Below, piece by piece: positions 15,384 through 25,318 of a stretch of 64,000 bases of DNA. The first letter of the stretch is position 1. The number at the start of each line of letters is the position of its first letter. Origin of the DNA: Ischnura elegans (lineage: Eukaryota; Arthropoda; Insecta; Odonata; Coenagrionidae); NCBI RefSeq assembly GCF_921293095.1, contig NC_060259.1, positions 23,691,812 through 23,755,811 on the forward strand, read 5' to 3'. The notes below the pieces were generated by a model. That model saw only the letters and a list, made by a program, of their open reading frames with translations. It searched no databases and was not told where the DNA came from. The position numbers and the translations under genes were made by a program.

Positions 15384-15565
15384 CAGGGCCGGAATCACCC
15401 AAGTTACGCTATAGGCACCTCTCCATTGAGCGCCCCTCCTCACTTGAGCCTACCCTCCCTGACTTCTATGATAAGGAGTAGCCACTCGCCCTGACAGAAG
15501 GCACCCCTTGGACAGCGACGCCCCTAGGCACGTGCCTATTTTGCCTTGAAGTAAATCCGGCCCTG
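15384..15565. mobile_element. 182-bp hAT-type MITE
   Basis: The ends CAGGGCCGGAATCAC and GTAAATCCGGCCCTG are inverted. The flanking 8-mers cgttcgaa (15376-15383) and catgcgaa (15566-15573) agree at six of eight positions, consistent with an aged 8-bp hAT duplication. The interior is C-rich ('gagcgcccctcctcac', 'gcgacgcccctaggcacg'). It appears to have inserted in or beside the transposase relic at 15575. Confidence 0.65.
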
Positions 15566-15574
15566 CATGCGAAA

Positions 15575-15840
15575 TAAAGGAGATCTGCAAAATGACAGCT
15601 ATCATTTGAACAGACAGTTACCCAGTCAAAGAAAGTGAAGGAGGTGAAAGAGGAGTTTGTTGTCCCTACTATTGAAGCATTTTTAAATGCTGGAATTAGG
15701 GTAAAGAAACTTTAAAATCCAAACATTTGGGAAAGGGTCTCGAAGTACAGTTGAATGGTAGAGGGGATTTGCCATCTGCAAATCGTATTTGCCAAGAATA
15801 CATTATGATTACAAGGAAAAGGAAGCAGGAAGAGCTTAAA
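15575..15840 (+). pseudogene. Decayed transposase fragment, BED/hAT-like
   Basis: Joining frames across stops and one frameshift gives KKVKEVKEEFVVPTIEAFLN, then AGIRVKK, then GRGDLPSANRICQEYI. The pattern (a linker, an 'EAF..AGI...K' segment and a 'GDLPSA..LR..Y'-like segment) resembles the region after the BED zinc finger in a family of hAT-like transposases and CGG-binding-protein relatives. I see no intact zinc finger. Several stops show it is dead. The assignment rests on pattern memory only. Confidence 0.35.
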
Positions 15841-16387
15841 TATAGTGATACGAGCGTGCTCCCCCGCTCCCAGCCGGCTTCCCCCACTCTTTTCAATGCA
15901 GGTGCACAGAGGGATAGGCGCGTTTCTAATTTTAAAATGTAGAAAAAAAAAGCAGGGTCTTATGTACAAATTGAGGTCCGAGGACCTCTTTAAACGCAAC
16001 ATTGGAAGTAATTACACTATCCTCTGTTAAACGCACATAATGACTCATACTTACGTATTAACAGGAGACTTGAAAGTGGAATCAGCCCCATTTTGATAAA
16101 AGATATTAAAAGAATGCGAGATATTGTTGCAAATGAACAAATGTATCAGTTTGTGTGCCGTTAATGTCAGGAATATTTAATGGTTTTTGTTTTTTTTTTG
16201 CTTTATTTTAAATTATTTATAAACCAATATTAGGAAACAGTAGCAATATTTAGGAAGTAAGATATGTCGTTGCATGTTCTCTGATAAATTCTGTGCATTT
16301 TGGTACCTCATTTGCAGAGTTTGGTTGCGTATCAGTTGAGAAAAAGGTATCTATAAAGTAGAAATAATATAGAAGATTGGTCTAAAT

Positions 16388-16544
16388 TACCGTATTTCTC
16401 CAAATATAGTCCCCCCCCCCCCTAATTGTGAGGCTTAAGTTTCGGAGAAAGTTAAAAAAATGCGTTTGAATATAGTCCCCCCTTTACTTTTACCAAGGGC
16501 ATTTTTGGAAAAAAAGGGGGGACTATATTCAGACATATACGGTA
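16388..16544. mobile_element. 157-bp MITE with 29-bp inverted ends
   Basis: The left end taccgtatttctccaaatat followed by agtcccccc and the right end ggggggact followed by atattcagacatatacggta are inverted over 29 bp with about four mismatches. A second internal copy of 'aatatagtcccccc' lies at about 16470. The TAccgta ends suggest a TA-targeting (mariner-like) origin. It lies in a reductase intron. Confidence 0.75.
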
Positions 16545-17149
16545 ATACAATGAAACTGAAAACACATTTTAGTACTATTTGGTCAATTTTTGCTCTACTC
16601 TTCCTCACAAAGACAATCAATTCAAGTATTCACTGTGCACCTTTTCTTGCTCACTCTATAATATTAACGCTTAAACCATTGATATATGTACCTTGAATCA
16701 TTTTTTTCATTTGGTTTTATCAGATATTTTGTACTGCTGCAATTGTATTTAATGTCATGTAAAATGCTTATAAAAGTATAAGCAATTGTGAAATGTCCAC
16801 AAAAAATAACAAAACACCAAGAAATGTGAAAAAATTTTATCATTACAATAACACTATCAAGATTTTTTATAACACCAAAATCACATAGTTGTGAAACAAA
16901 TTCTAGCAAAAAATAAAACCACTTTCATGGATCTCTAGTAATTACACATCAAAAAATGTGATGTTAAGAGTTTTTTTTTTAATTTCCATGCAAAAAATGC
17001 AGCAAAAAGCTCTCTCCCTTATTTCCAAGAATCTTAAAATTATTACACATTCCATGAATGCTACCATTTAATAGCAACAAGGCAAAAGTAAGACTAAACA
17101 CCCTACATACATACATAAAGGATTACCTACTTTTCATTCAAATTCACTC

Positions 17150-20100
17150 CTATTTCTTGAAGGCCAATATTTTTTGTACATGGACTCCTTTGTTGTAAAT
17201 AGTTACTGGGGGGACGATGGTTTCAGATTCCATGTAATTGAGGACAACCTTCTTATGCTTAACAAGTTCCCTGATGTGATGAAACTTCACTTCTATATGC
17301 TGAGTGCGAGCATGCAATCCATTGTCAGAGGCTAATTTTAGTGCACTCTGGTTATCATTCCATAAAAGAATTGGCCCCTTCCTACCACATAACTCAGAGA
17401 GTAACCCCTTCAAGTAAGTGGCCTTCCTACCTGCAGAGTCAATGGCAATATACTCTGCCTCGGTTGAAGACAAGGCAGTTACACTTTGTTTTTTACTCTC
17501 CCAGCAGATTGGTCCACCAGCAGACACAAAAACATACCCAGTCACTGATTTTCTGTTGACGTCATTAGCGAATGATGCATCAACAAAACCACAAACGTCC
17601 GGATTATTCTCAGTCCTTCGGAATTCTATTCCTGCATCAATTGTTCCTTTTAAATACCTTAACACTCTTTTCACACACTGCCAGTGTTCATTTCCATAGC
17701 AGTTGTTGAACTGGCTGAGGTAATTGGTAGCATAGGATATATCAGGCCTGGTACACACTGATAAATACAGTAAACTTCCAATCACTTGTTGGTAAGGTAC
17801 ACTATCACACGTTATCGATTCACCCTTGGTCAGTCGAGTGCCAGGAACCATAGGGGTTGACACAGATTTACATTCTGCCATCCCCACCTTACTCAGCAAG
17901 TTCAAAATTACCTGTTTTTGGTTCAACTTTACTTTACCATTACCCATTTCTACCCTCATTCCCAGGCAATCCACGACTGATCCTAAGTCTTTTACCTTAA
18001 AACAAGAGTGGAGCTTTTGTTTCAGTTTCTCAGCTTGAACTTCATCATTAAAGAATACAAAAAAGTCATCAACATAAACACATATTATAACCATGGATGC
18101 ACCATCTCTCCAAAAATAAACACAAGGCTCATGTTGAGATTTCTTAAAACCAACACTTAATACGACTTCATCCATTCTCTCATACCAGGAACGAGAAGCC
18201 TGTTTCAGGCCATAAATGGCCTTCTTTAACTTATACACTTTACTTGCATCTGAAACAAAACCTTCCGGTTGGTACATGAAAATGTCTTCACTTAGTGAAC
18301 CATTCAAAAAGGCTGTGGAAACATCCAAGTGATGTATATGCAAACCATGAGCAACAGCAATTGAAAAACACAATCTTAAGTTATCATGTCTCACCACAGG
18401 AGCAAAAGTGTCAAGATAATCAATACCATAACGCTGAGAGAAACCCTTAGCTACCAGGCGAGCCTTAAACTTGTCCACTTCTCCCTCCCCATTCCGCTTC
18501 AATTTAAAAACCCATTTGCATTGCACTATATTTCCACCCTTAGGTCTGTCTACAAGATCCCACACATCGTTTTCCTGAAAAGAACTGATCTCTCTTTCCA
18601 TAGCTTCTTTCCAATGAATTTTATCAGTACCATTTAATGCCTCGGTAACTGATGTAGGTTCTACCTTTTCATCACATGCTAAATATAACTCAAAACCAGG
18701 AAATTCCTTCCTTTGCCTTTCCCTCATAGGATACCTCCTTTCACCTTCATCGACATTATTTCCAGGATTTATTTGCACCTCATTTGCATCCGCAAAAGAC
18801 AGATTTTCAATATCATTCTCTGCTCCATGAATGTGATTGACATTGGCATTTGTTTCACTCTGACAATGAACATCATCACTGACATTACACACTGAAGTAA
18901 ATGGCAAATCATCATCTAAGTTTACAGGCACAGGCATACTGAAAGAACCCTTCTTCCCTTTACCAATAGCCTTAATTGCAGTGAAACTATTTTCAATGAA
19001 TTTAACATCACGAGCAACAAGAATTTCTCTCGGGTTTTCAGGATTAAGCAAACGATACCCCTTGGAAGCTGAAGAGTAACCCACAAAGACCATTTTCTTG
19101 CTCCTAGGATTTAGTTTATCCCCCCTTATTTCCTCAGGGATTAGAGCATATGCATCAGAACCAAACACCCTGAGCTGATCATAGCTGACTTTCTTACCTG
19201 ACCACAGGACCTCAGGGACATTGTCAGGGACACTCCTGTGGGGGCTTCTGTTTAATAAGTACACAGCAGTGTTAGCTGCTTCTGCCCACATCTCCTTAGG
19301 ACTTCCTGCGTGAAAGAGCATGCATCGCACTTTCTCCAGAATGGTGCGATTCAGTCTCTCTGCTACACCATTTTGCTGTGGAGTATACCTTACAGTTCTC
19401 TGATGTGTGATTCCTCTGCTTTTAAAGAAATTCTGTAACTCATCACTCAAGAACTCAGTTCCATTATCAGACCTGAAAATTTTCAACCTTTTACCAGTTA
19501 TATTTTCAGCCATATTTACAAAATCAATCACTCTCTGCTTGGTTTCAGACTTGCTCTTTAAGAAATAAACAGTCGTTCTGCGAGAGAAATCATCTATCAA
19601 AGTAAGAATGTACCTTGACCCACTCCATGACTTTACATTAGAACCAAAATCACACAGATCAGAGTGAACAAGACCTAGTACCTCATCTGCCCTAGTACCT
19701 CCTTCCTTAGGAAAAGGATTTCTGTGCTGTTTTCCAAGAACACAAGCATTACAATCATCAGCAGGTTCATACTTGAAATCAATGCAATCACTTAATTTAT
19801 CCCGCAACAATATCATATTTTGCATACCCAAATGACCCATTCTTTGATGCCACAATTCATAATCATTAATATTGCACACAAATGCCTGCTTTGATTTAAC
19901 ATCCAAACGGTATAACCCATTACTCGTTCTACTTGCAGTAGCTAGTTCTGTACCATTACAGACAAAGTCATCATCATACATTTTACAACCCTTTTTATCA
20001 TAAACAACAGTGATCCCTTTGTCGGCAACTTGACTTACAGAAATCAAATTTTCTTTCAATCCAGGAACATGCACAACATGTTTAAGTTCACAAATGTGAT

Positions 20101-21124
20101 CACTTACATTTAGGTTCACAGATCCAACACCTCTGCTTTTAAGCTTACCGTTATTTCCGACAGTAATCTCAATATGACTGTCAACGTCACGACAATAATC
20201 ATGCATACGGTCTTCATGGGGTGACATATGCACGGATGCTCCGGAATCTACAAACCAATCTGAGTCACACGATGCAGCCGACAGGGCACACAGAAGACTT
20301 CTCAGCGGTTTCCTATTTTCTCCTTTCTTCTCTCCCTTAACCTCGGCTCTGTTCTCGTTCGGATCCCTCTTCTTCTGCGACTGCGGGCATTGTGTTTTAA
20401 GATGCCCCTTTTCACCACAGTTCCAGCACTTCCACGCCTTCACAACTGATGAACTCCCAGCCATGGTCGAAGAGTTGTACTTCTTGCCCTTGGAATACAG
20501 GGCAGTGGTTTCGGGAACACTCGCATTTTGACCGGCACTCACGCTCTTCCGGTAGCTTTCGTCTAGCAAAATCGTCTTCACACGATCCAAATTTAAGACA
20601 TTCTCCCCACTCGTGATGGCCATGACAAGATTGTCATACGAATTTGGCAGCCCCTGAAGCAACATTGCTGCAACAAAGTTTTCCGCCATCGGCTCACCGA
20701 TACCCTCGAGCTTGTGTGCCAACATTATCACCTCGCTGATATAAGTGTCCATGGTTTCAAACTTTTCGAGCCTCATTTGGCACATAGAACGAAGCAGGGA
20801 TACATACCGCCACTTGCCTTTATCCTCATATGCCTTGGATAAAGCATTCCAGGCATCCTTTGCCGTTTTAGCTGGCCTTACATGGGGATATACCACAGGC
20901 TGCACCATAAGGCAAATGTCTGCTAAAGCTTTCTCGTCCCTACGTTCTTTACCTTCGCCATTATCACTTCCCTGGACACAACTCCACAATCCATTACGAC
21001 GTAAATAGTTCGTCATCGCGAACGACCAGTCATAATAGTTTTCCCGCCCAACGAGTTTTTCGAAACCATACGCCTGCGAAGTGACCTGAGATTCTTGCAT
21101 CTTTGCTACCACACGGTTTACCAC
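17150..21124 (-). CDS. Copia gag-pol polyprotein, 1324 residues, C-terminally cut
   Basis: The domains in order are: a gag region (residues about 25-200); a CCHC zinc knuckle CWNCGEKGHLKTQCP at about 233-247; protease with WFVDSGASVHMSP at about 288-300; a pre-integrase LWHQRMGHLG; integrase with HSDLCDFG, then SDNGTEF (about 551) and the glutamate in PQQNGVAERLNR; reverse transcriptase with VDKFKARLVAKGFSQ and the catalytic YVDD near 1018; and RNase H with CGFVDASFA and STEAEY. No internal stop or frameshift is present, so the copy is young. After ...VVLNYMESE the frame runs straight into LTR sequence (TIVPPVTIYN), and its last dozen residues (from KGVHVQ) are host DNA. The usual final residues of RNase H are therefore missing. 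The start is the first ATG after the leader. Confidence 0.95.
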   Translation of the reverse strand: MVNRVVAKMQESQVTSQAYGFEKLVGRENYYDWSFAMTNYLRRNGLWSCVQGSDNGEGKERRDEKALADICLMVQPVVYPHVRPAKTAKDAWNALSKAYEDKGKWRYVSLLRSMCQMRLEKFETMDTYISEVIMLAHKLEGIGEPMAENFVAAMLLQGLPNSYDNLVMAITSGENVLNLDRVKTILLDESYRKSVSAGQNASVPETTALYSKGKKYNSSTMAGSSSVVKAWKCWNCGEKGHLKTQCPQSQKKRDPNENRAEVKGEKKGENRKPLRSLLCALSAASCDSDWFVDSGASVHMSPHEDRMHDYCRDVDSHIEITVGNNGKLKSRGVGSVNLNVSDHICELKHVVHVPGLKENLISVSQVADKGITVVYDKKGCKMYDDDFVCNGTELATASRTSNGLYRLDVKSKQAFVCNINDYELWHQRMGHLGMQNMILLRDKLSDCIDFKYEPADDCNACVLGKQHRNPFPKEGGTRADEVLGLVHSDLCDFGSNVKSWSGSRYILTLIDDFSRRTTVYFLKSKSETKQRVIDFVNMAENITGKRLKIFRSDNGTEFLSDELQNFFKSRGITHQRTVRYTPQQNGVAERLNRTILEKVRCMLFHAGSPKEMWAEAANTAVYLLNRSPHRSVPDNVPEVLWSGKKVSYDQLRVFGSDAYALIPEEIRGDKLNPRSKKMVFVGYSSASKGYRLLNPENPREILVARDVKFIENSFTAIKAIGKGKKGSFSMPVPVNLDDDLPFTSVCNVSDDVHCQSETNANVNHIHGAENDIENLSFADANEVQINPGNNVDEGERRYPMRERQRKEFPGFELYLACDEKVEPTSVTEALNGTDKIHWKEAMEREISSFQENDVWDLVDRPKGGNIVQCKWVFKLKRNGEGEVDKFKARLVAKGFSQRYGIDYLDTFAPVVRHDNLRLCFSIAVAHGLHIHHLDVSTAFLNGSLSEDIFMYQPEGFVSDASKVYKLKKAIYGLKQASRSWYERMDEVVLSVGFKKSQHEPCVYFWRDGASMVIICVYVDDFFVFFNDEVQAEKLKQKLHSCFKVKDLGSVVDCLGMRVEMGNGKVKLNQKQVILNLLSKVGMAECKSVSTPMVPGTRLTKGESITCDSVPYQQVIGSLLYLSVCTRPDISYATNYLSQFNNCYGNEHWQCVKRVLRYLKGTIDAGIEFRRTENNPDVCGFVDASFANDVNRKSVTGYVFVSAGGPICWESKKQSVTALSSTEAEYIAIDSAGRKATYLKGLLSELCGRKGPILLWNDNQSALKLASDNGLHARTQHIEVKFHHIRELVKHKKVVLNYMESETIVPPVTIYNKGVHVQKILAFKK
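17191..17231 (-). repeat. 41-bp remnant of the copia 3' LTR
   Basis: The sequence from gaatct to the LTR end 'actatttacaaca' (minus strand) matches the end of the 5' LTR with one mismatch. The coding sequence meets it at a shared GAATCT, which points to a deletion between short repeats. The left flank is the target duplication TCCTT. Confidence 0.9.
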
Positions 21125-21163
21125 AAAAATAAAGAAATCTGAATTCAGCAGCGCAGTGGAAAG

Positions 21164-21181
21164 TGCGCTGGGCCCATAACC
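21164..21181 (-). promoter_or_regulatory. Copia primer-binding site
   Basis: Directly after the 5' LTR the minus strand reads GGTTATGGGCCCAGCGCA. This matches the internal (half-tRNA) initiator-methionine primer type used by Drosophila copia and its relatives. It supports both the LTR boundary and the copia assignment. Confidence 0.75.
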
Positions 21182-21383
21182 TGTTGTAAATAGTTACTGG
21201 GGGGACGATGGTTTTAGATTCAGGAGGAGTGGTAAATGAACACGACCACACGTGTTGAATAACATGGCGAAACTGCAATTTATTAAAAGAACAAACTTCC
21301 GGTGAAGAACAAAAAACAAATGAATACAGTAATACGATAGTTGGGAGATTACCAGCCATATTCAAACAAAAACAATCACAACA
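21182..21383 (-). repeat. 5' LTR of the copia element (202 bp)
   Basis: On the minus strand it begins TGTTGTGATTG and ends TTTACAACA, giving the 6-bp inverted ends TGTTGT/ACAACA. It contains an AATAAA signal ('ttaataaattgcag'). The last 41 bp recur at 17191-17231 with one mismatch, which marks the remnant 3' LTR. Confidence 0.92.
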
Positions 21384-21533
21384 TCCTTCCAGTAGCATAC
21401 ATTACTGTGTTGAAGGTTTGTTCTTCCTCTCTTCCATCCTAAAAACTTGTATGTCACCTACAGAGAATAAATAGCATGAATATATTCTTCTAACTATCAT
21501 CAATGCAGATAATTGACGCAATCAAACTCTTAC

Positions 21534-21680
21534 TGCGAGCTCCCCGGGGCTTCCAGTACACTTCTCTGTAATTTTGGTTGGGACAGCTGGCCTTATGAAC
21601 TTCACTCCATGAGTTTCCATGTGGCTACCTATCATATCAGCCATCTGGCGATCAAAGCCTCTCAAAAGGATTGAGCGAAC
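21534..21680 (-). CDS. Thioredoxin reductase exon, end of the NADPH domain
   Basis: The 49 codons read [20 protein letters not shown] then METHGVKF...TGSPGELA. This is the segment after the NADPH-binding Rossmann loop in TrxR. It contains the RSILLRGFD block, whose basic residue helps select NADPH in this family. The acceptor is 'atttttacag' and the donor is 'gca|gtaaga'. It begins and ends in phase 0 and joins exactly to the exon at 27520-27755 (TVM|VRSILL). The copia element inserted about 150 bp downstream of this exon on the reductase strand. Confidence 0.94.
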
Positions 21681-21864
21681 CTGTAAAAATTATCAACAGT
21701 AAATCCTCAAAACACATGAAGAAGTAGGTGATATGTTATTATCACATTCTTTCTCTTAAATTTTATACCTTGGACTTAAAGAAATGACATTAAATTTAAA
21801 AGTAGAGTAAAAATACATGCCACTGAATATGTAAAACCAAGGAAATGGAAAAGTCCATCATTAA

Positions 21865-22626
21865 CCCTTTCACTGCTGTGGACGTACCTAGTACGTCCGC
21901 ATGGCAGACTGCTGTGGACGTACTTTTTCTTCCTACCTGCCATGCGGTCAGCACTTTCGCTGAAGAACTTCGAAGGGTCGCTAATCCACGACCCTATCCT
22001 CGACCAGCTCACCCACGCAGGACTGTCTCCTCGACCCTACGAGCAGGCAGCCTACCTCCTGAAAAGTGACCGCTCTGACTGCAATTTGAAAATCAATCAC
22101 TCAATACGATCATCAAAAACTTATTGTTTTCATCGCACTCCTGCCAATCATGCAATCAAGTACGTCTTTGAACCGTGTTTCTGCGATGAAAAAAAAACGG
22201 TTTTGTTAACTTTGCTAAAATGGCCATTTTTCCGGTTGTCCGCAGCCACGTTTCTAGAAAGTTAACAAAATCGTTATTTTTCATCGTAGAAACACGGTTC
22301 AAAGACATACTTGATTGCATGATTGGCAGGAGTGCGATGAAAACAATAAGTTTTTGATGATCGTATTGAGTGATTGATTTCCAAATTGCAGTCAGAGTAG
22401 TCCCTTTTCGGGAGGTAGGCCGTCCCTTCGACCCCCGCTGGTAGGGTCGAAGAGACGGTCCTGCGTGGGTGAGATCGTCAAGGATAGGGCCGCGGATTAG
22501 CGACCCTTCGGAGGGTGTACCACACCCATCCTGGAAGTACCTGCTCCATGGGCCCACGAAACGCATTTTAACATTTTCGCCGCATGTGAAGAGTAGGTTT
22601 TCGGAGATTGAACAGCAGTGAAAGGG
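21865..22626. mobile_element. 762-bp foldback MITE of piggyBac type (TTAA flanks)
   Basis: The ends CCCTTTCACTGCTGTGGACG and ...AACAGCAGTGAAAGGG are inverted and flanked by TTAA at 21861-21864 and 22627-22630, the target of piggyBac-type transposases. Nearly the whole element is two inverted arms (about 21865-22205 and 22270-22626) around a short centre near 22235. Arm matches include 'gatcatcaaaaacttattgt' and 'gcgacccttcg'. The arms differ at scattered sites and by small indels. Short open frames across the arms are by-products of the palindrome. Confidence 0.85.
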
Positions 22627-23944
22627 TTAAAAACATGGGCAAATATGAGGTGGAAATTTTTGAGTAAAGCAAAATCTATTTCTACCCCTTTCACGATAAA
22701 TGGGAGAAAGGATATGCCAATTTACCCTAGTATTGACAACCCAATTATCTAAAAAATAGATAGGAAATCAGTACCTTCTCATGAAATATATCTTCAATTA
22801 AAATATATTCCCTCAATATATTCTAATAGAAAATACACCATTACCACCCCAGATTTCTGAATTTATCCATACATTACATGGTAAAATATGGTTTGCACAC
22901 ACTATGGGGAAATGGACAAATATGTCCTGAGTGACCTGGAGTATGGGACATCTTCCAGAAATTTAAGCAAAAGGAATTCCAAAGGATACTGATGGAATAT
23001 GAGGGGGTGCATTACTGACTGAGTGGAGTCATTGCTTCCAAAGATAGCAAGGGAAGCAAGCTGATCTTGATGCTGCATTTGCAGAACTCAGAGAAAAATT
23101 CCATTGCACTACATGGTGTTAAATACCTGGAGCACATGGTACAGTGGAACCTCAATCTATCGTTTTTCAGAAGGGTGGACGAAAAAAACAATGAATGCGG
23201 GAAAACAATCAATGCAGGAATGTTTGGCTAGGTTGCTTATGTCACACGCAGGTTTTCGGGGAGTAATTGTGATATTCATGAAGGAATTCAAACAAGATTT
23301 TAGCTGATTACAGGAATATTTGTACTTCATTGAAACACTTAGGTCATATTGTTGATTCAACTAATATCTCTTTTAAATATACTGAAGGAACACACCACCA
23401 AGCTAAAAAATGTTTACACTCCATTCGGCATTTGCACTGCTATTATGGATTTCTGTCTGATGTAAAAATACTAATCCATCAAATGCCATTTCAAGTACAC
23501 GTTTTTACAAGAGCAATGTGCATGTTATGCCTAAAACCACCAGGTAGCTTGCTCTACCCCTACCCTTGCCATCATGTGCTACAGGACAACCCAAGACTTT
23601 CTGGAATATTCACGTCCTTCTAGCCTGGATTCTTTTCTTCATCTTTAATTATTTTCTGTCCATCTTTTTAAGATCTCCCTTGTTTCTTCGGAAGGGCCAT
23701 GGTCCAAAGAAGAATAAAAATAAAACTAATAAAAATGAAACCTGTCTTTAATAAACCCGACCGTCTGAAACTGGGAACTTGGAAGCAAGTAGGCTGAAAA
23801 AGTTCAGTGGGCGAGAATGGGAGAGGCAAGAAACACGTTTCTATTTTTCTCGTGTAACTTTATATTTTCTTCCAAAGCTGAAGTATTCGAAATACAATCC
23901 CTGCATGAGCTAAGACGTTTTGTTCGATTTTGGAGAAGAGGAAA

Positions 23945-25318
23945 GGGTCATTCCATGTCAGTTCATCCAGGCATGACATTTAGGTTACTTAGAAGTAACC
24001 TCTTTTGCTTGTGGACATTTCTGGACACACTCACCTTATCTTTCATTCCTGGCATAAGGCGTGAATACTCGTAATTTTGGTAAAATGACTGAACTAAGTC
24101 CACTGCAGTTTGTTCTATGTTTTTGCCCCTCCTTGGATCTGGTATAGCTATGATGCCTTTCATTCCTAGAATTCCCTAGCATGCCAAATTGTATATTCAC
24201 TAACATTAATTTCGGTGGCTACTTTTTTCCTACTCCATGAAGTCGGAGCTAGTGTTAATAGCCGAATTATCTCTCCCTGACTGCCTTCTGTCACCAGTTT
24301 TTCTTTTAGTAACCCAACTAGCACATTCATATCACTCGCTTTATCAAGAACTTCTGAATCATGCTCTGGAAGGAAATCTTTATCCAGTACTTTGAAAACC
24401 TTTTTGTTCAAAGTAGAATAGTATTAATGACGTAAAACACAATCGTGAAGTTTTTTGTCAATACAAAATGGAGAATGTTAACTTGTATTGACATGCATCC
24501 TGTATTTTGATGTGTTTTATACAGCAACAATCAAGTTTTCCCCAGCAATGATGGGTAAGTGCTATGAATTCCTTAAAATATTCTATTTCAAAAATATATT
24601 TTTCTTATCGGGAGAAAAACAACCTGCACATAAAAAATATATTAATTTTTTAACGTATTATTTACTAGATTCATGTTGTAAATATTTGCTTAGATATAGA
24701 AAACAGTTAACACAAGCATTTCATCACACTTGAAGGAGGACTGAACACTGACTGCCAGAGTCGTGAAAAGGGATTTTTTTTTTTGCATAAATTTTTTTTA
24801 ACGACAAAGCAAGCAAAAAGCCATGAATTTTATTTTTACAGGTGGTGGGTCATACCTTAAGGAATATCAGAAAAATTAATTTAGCTTGATTCAGATATTG
24901 CCTCAGGTCAAAATTTGATGTTTTATAGAACCATGTTTTTGACGCAAAATTTTCTAAAATCTTATGAAACACATGAGTTTAGAGAATTTCCAATATTCCT
25001 TAGGATATTTTTCAATTAGTTTTTGGCATCCTCATGACTTCTATAGTAAACCTGCAAAATTTCATAAGAATCGGATGAAAACTATGGCTGAGACAAATTA
25101 TTTCCCTCTGGAGGTACAAGTGCCTCTGGAGACCGCATTCATTGAAAAACTGCAGTTTCACCCAAACTTCAAATGGTTTTGGAATAAAAAACTATTAGAG
25201 ATAGCCAAGAAATATTTTACACTGTTTCATTCCATCATGGAAGGATGAAAATTGGCAAGTTTCATCAAAATCCGAGTCGGTGGGTGTCATGCCTGGATGA
25301 ACTGACATGGAATGACCC
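23945..25318. mobile_element. Nested DNA transposon with perfect 33-bp inverted ends
   Basis: gggtcattccatgtcagttc + atccaggcatgac (23945-23977) is the exact reverse complement of 25286-25318. Both sides are followed by GAAA (23941-23944, 25319-25322), a candidate 4-bp target duplication. It lies inside the pogo-like element. It carries a minus-strand transposase fragment that runs directly into the left end, so it is an internally deleted derivative. The superfamily is uncertain. The GGGTCATTCCA-type end is like some Kolobok elements, but their TTAA target is not seen. Confidence 0.85.
23963..24411 (-). pseudogene. Transposase fragment of the nested element
   Basis: Two adjoining minus-strand frames (24166-24411 and 23963-24163) form one segment. 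The first ends in LTLAPTSWSRKKVATEINVS...WHAREF and the second contains IAIPDPRRGKNIEQTAVDLV, SRLMPGMKDKVSV and NVHKQKRLLLSNL. I recognise this combination as a recurrent transposon-encoded protein in arthropod and cnidarian genomes, upstream of its presumed catalytic core. After KRLLLSNL the reading frame enters the terminal inverted repeat, so everything C-terminal has been deleted. A possible C-terminal relic of the same family is at 58747-59160. The family name is not certain. Confidence 0.5.

Larger units (their letters stand above)
17191..21383 (-). mobile_element. Ty1/copia LTR retrotransposon, 3' LTR largely deleted
   Basis: A single copia-type element on the minus strand. It is flanked by an identical 5-bp duplication TCCTT (17186-17190 and 21384-21388), which shows that both outer edges are the original insertion edges. 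It has a complete 5' LTR (21182-21383), a primer-binding site, a nearly complete gag-pol frame, and only the last 41 bp of the 3' LTR (17191-17231). The RNase H tail, polypurine tract and about 160 bp of the 3' LTR are gone. Insertion was in an intron of the minus-strand reductase gene, in the same orientation as that gene. It lacks a functional 3' LTR and so cannot make a normal transcript end or template. Confidence 0.95.

Noticed and set aside
17341-18895. Several plus-strand open frames across the copia element
   Set aside because: They are antisense frames of an intact gag-pol gene and have no features of their own.
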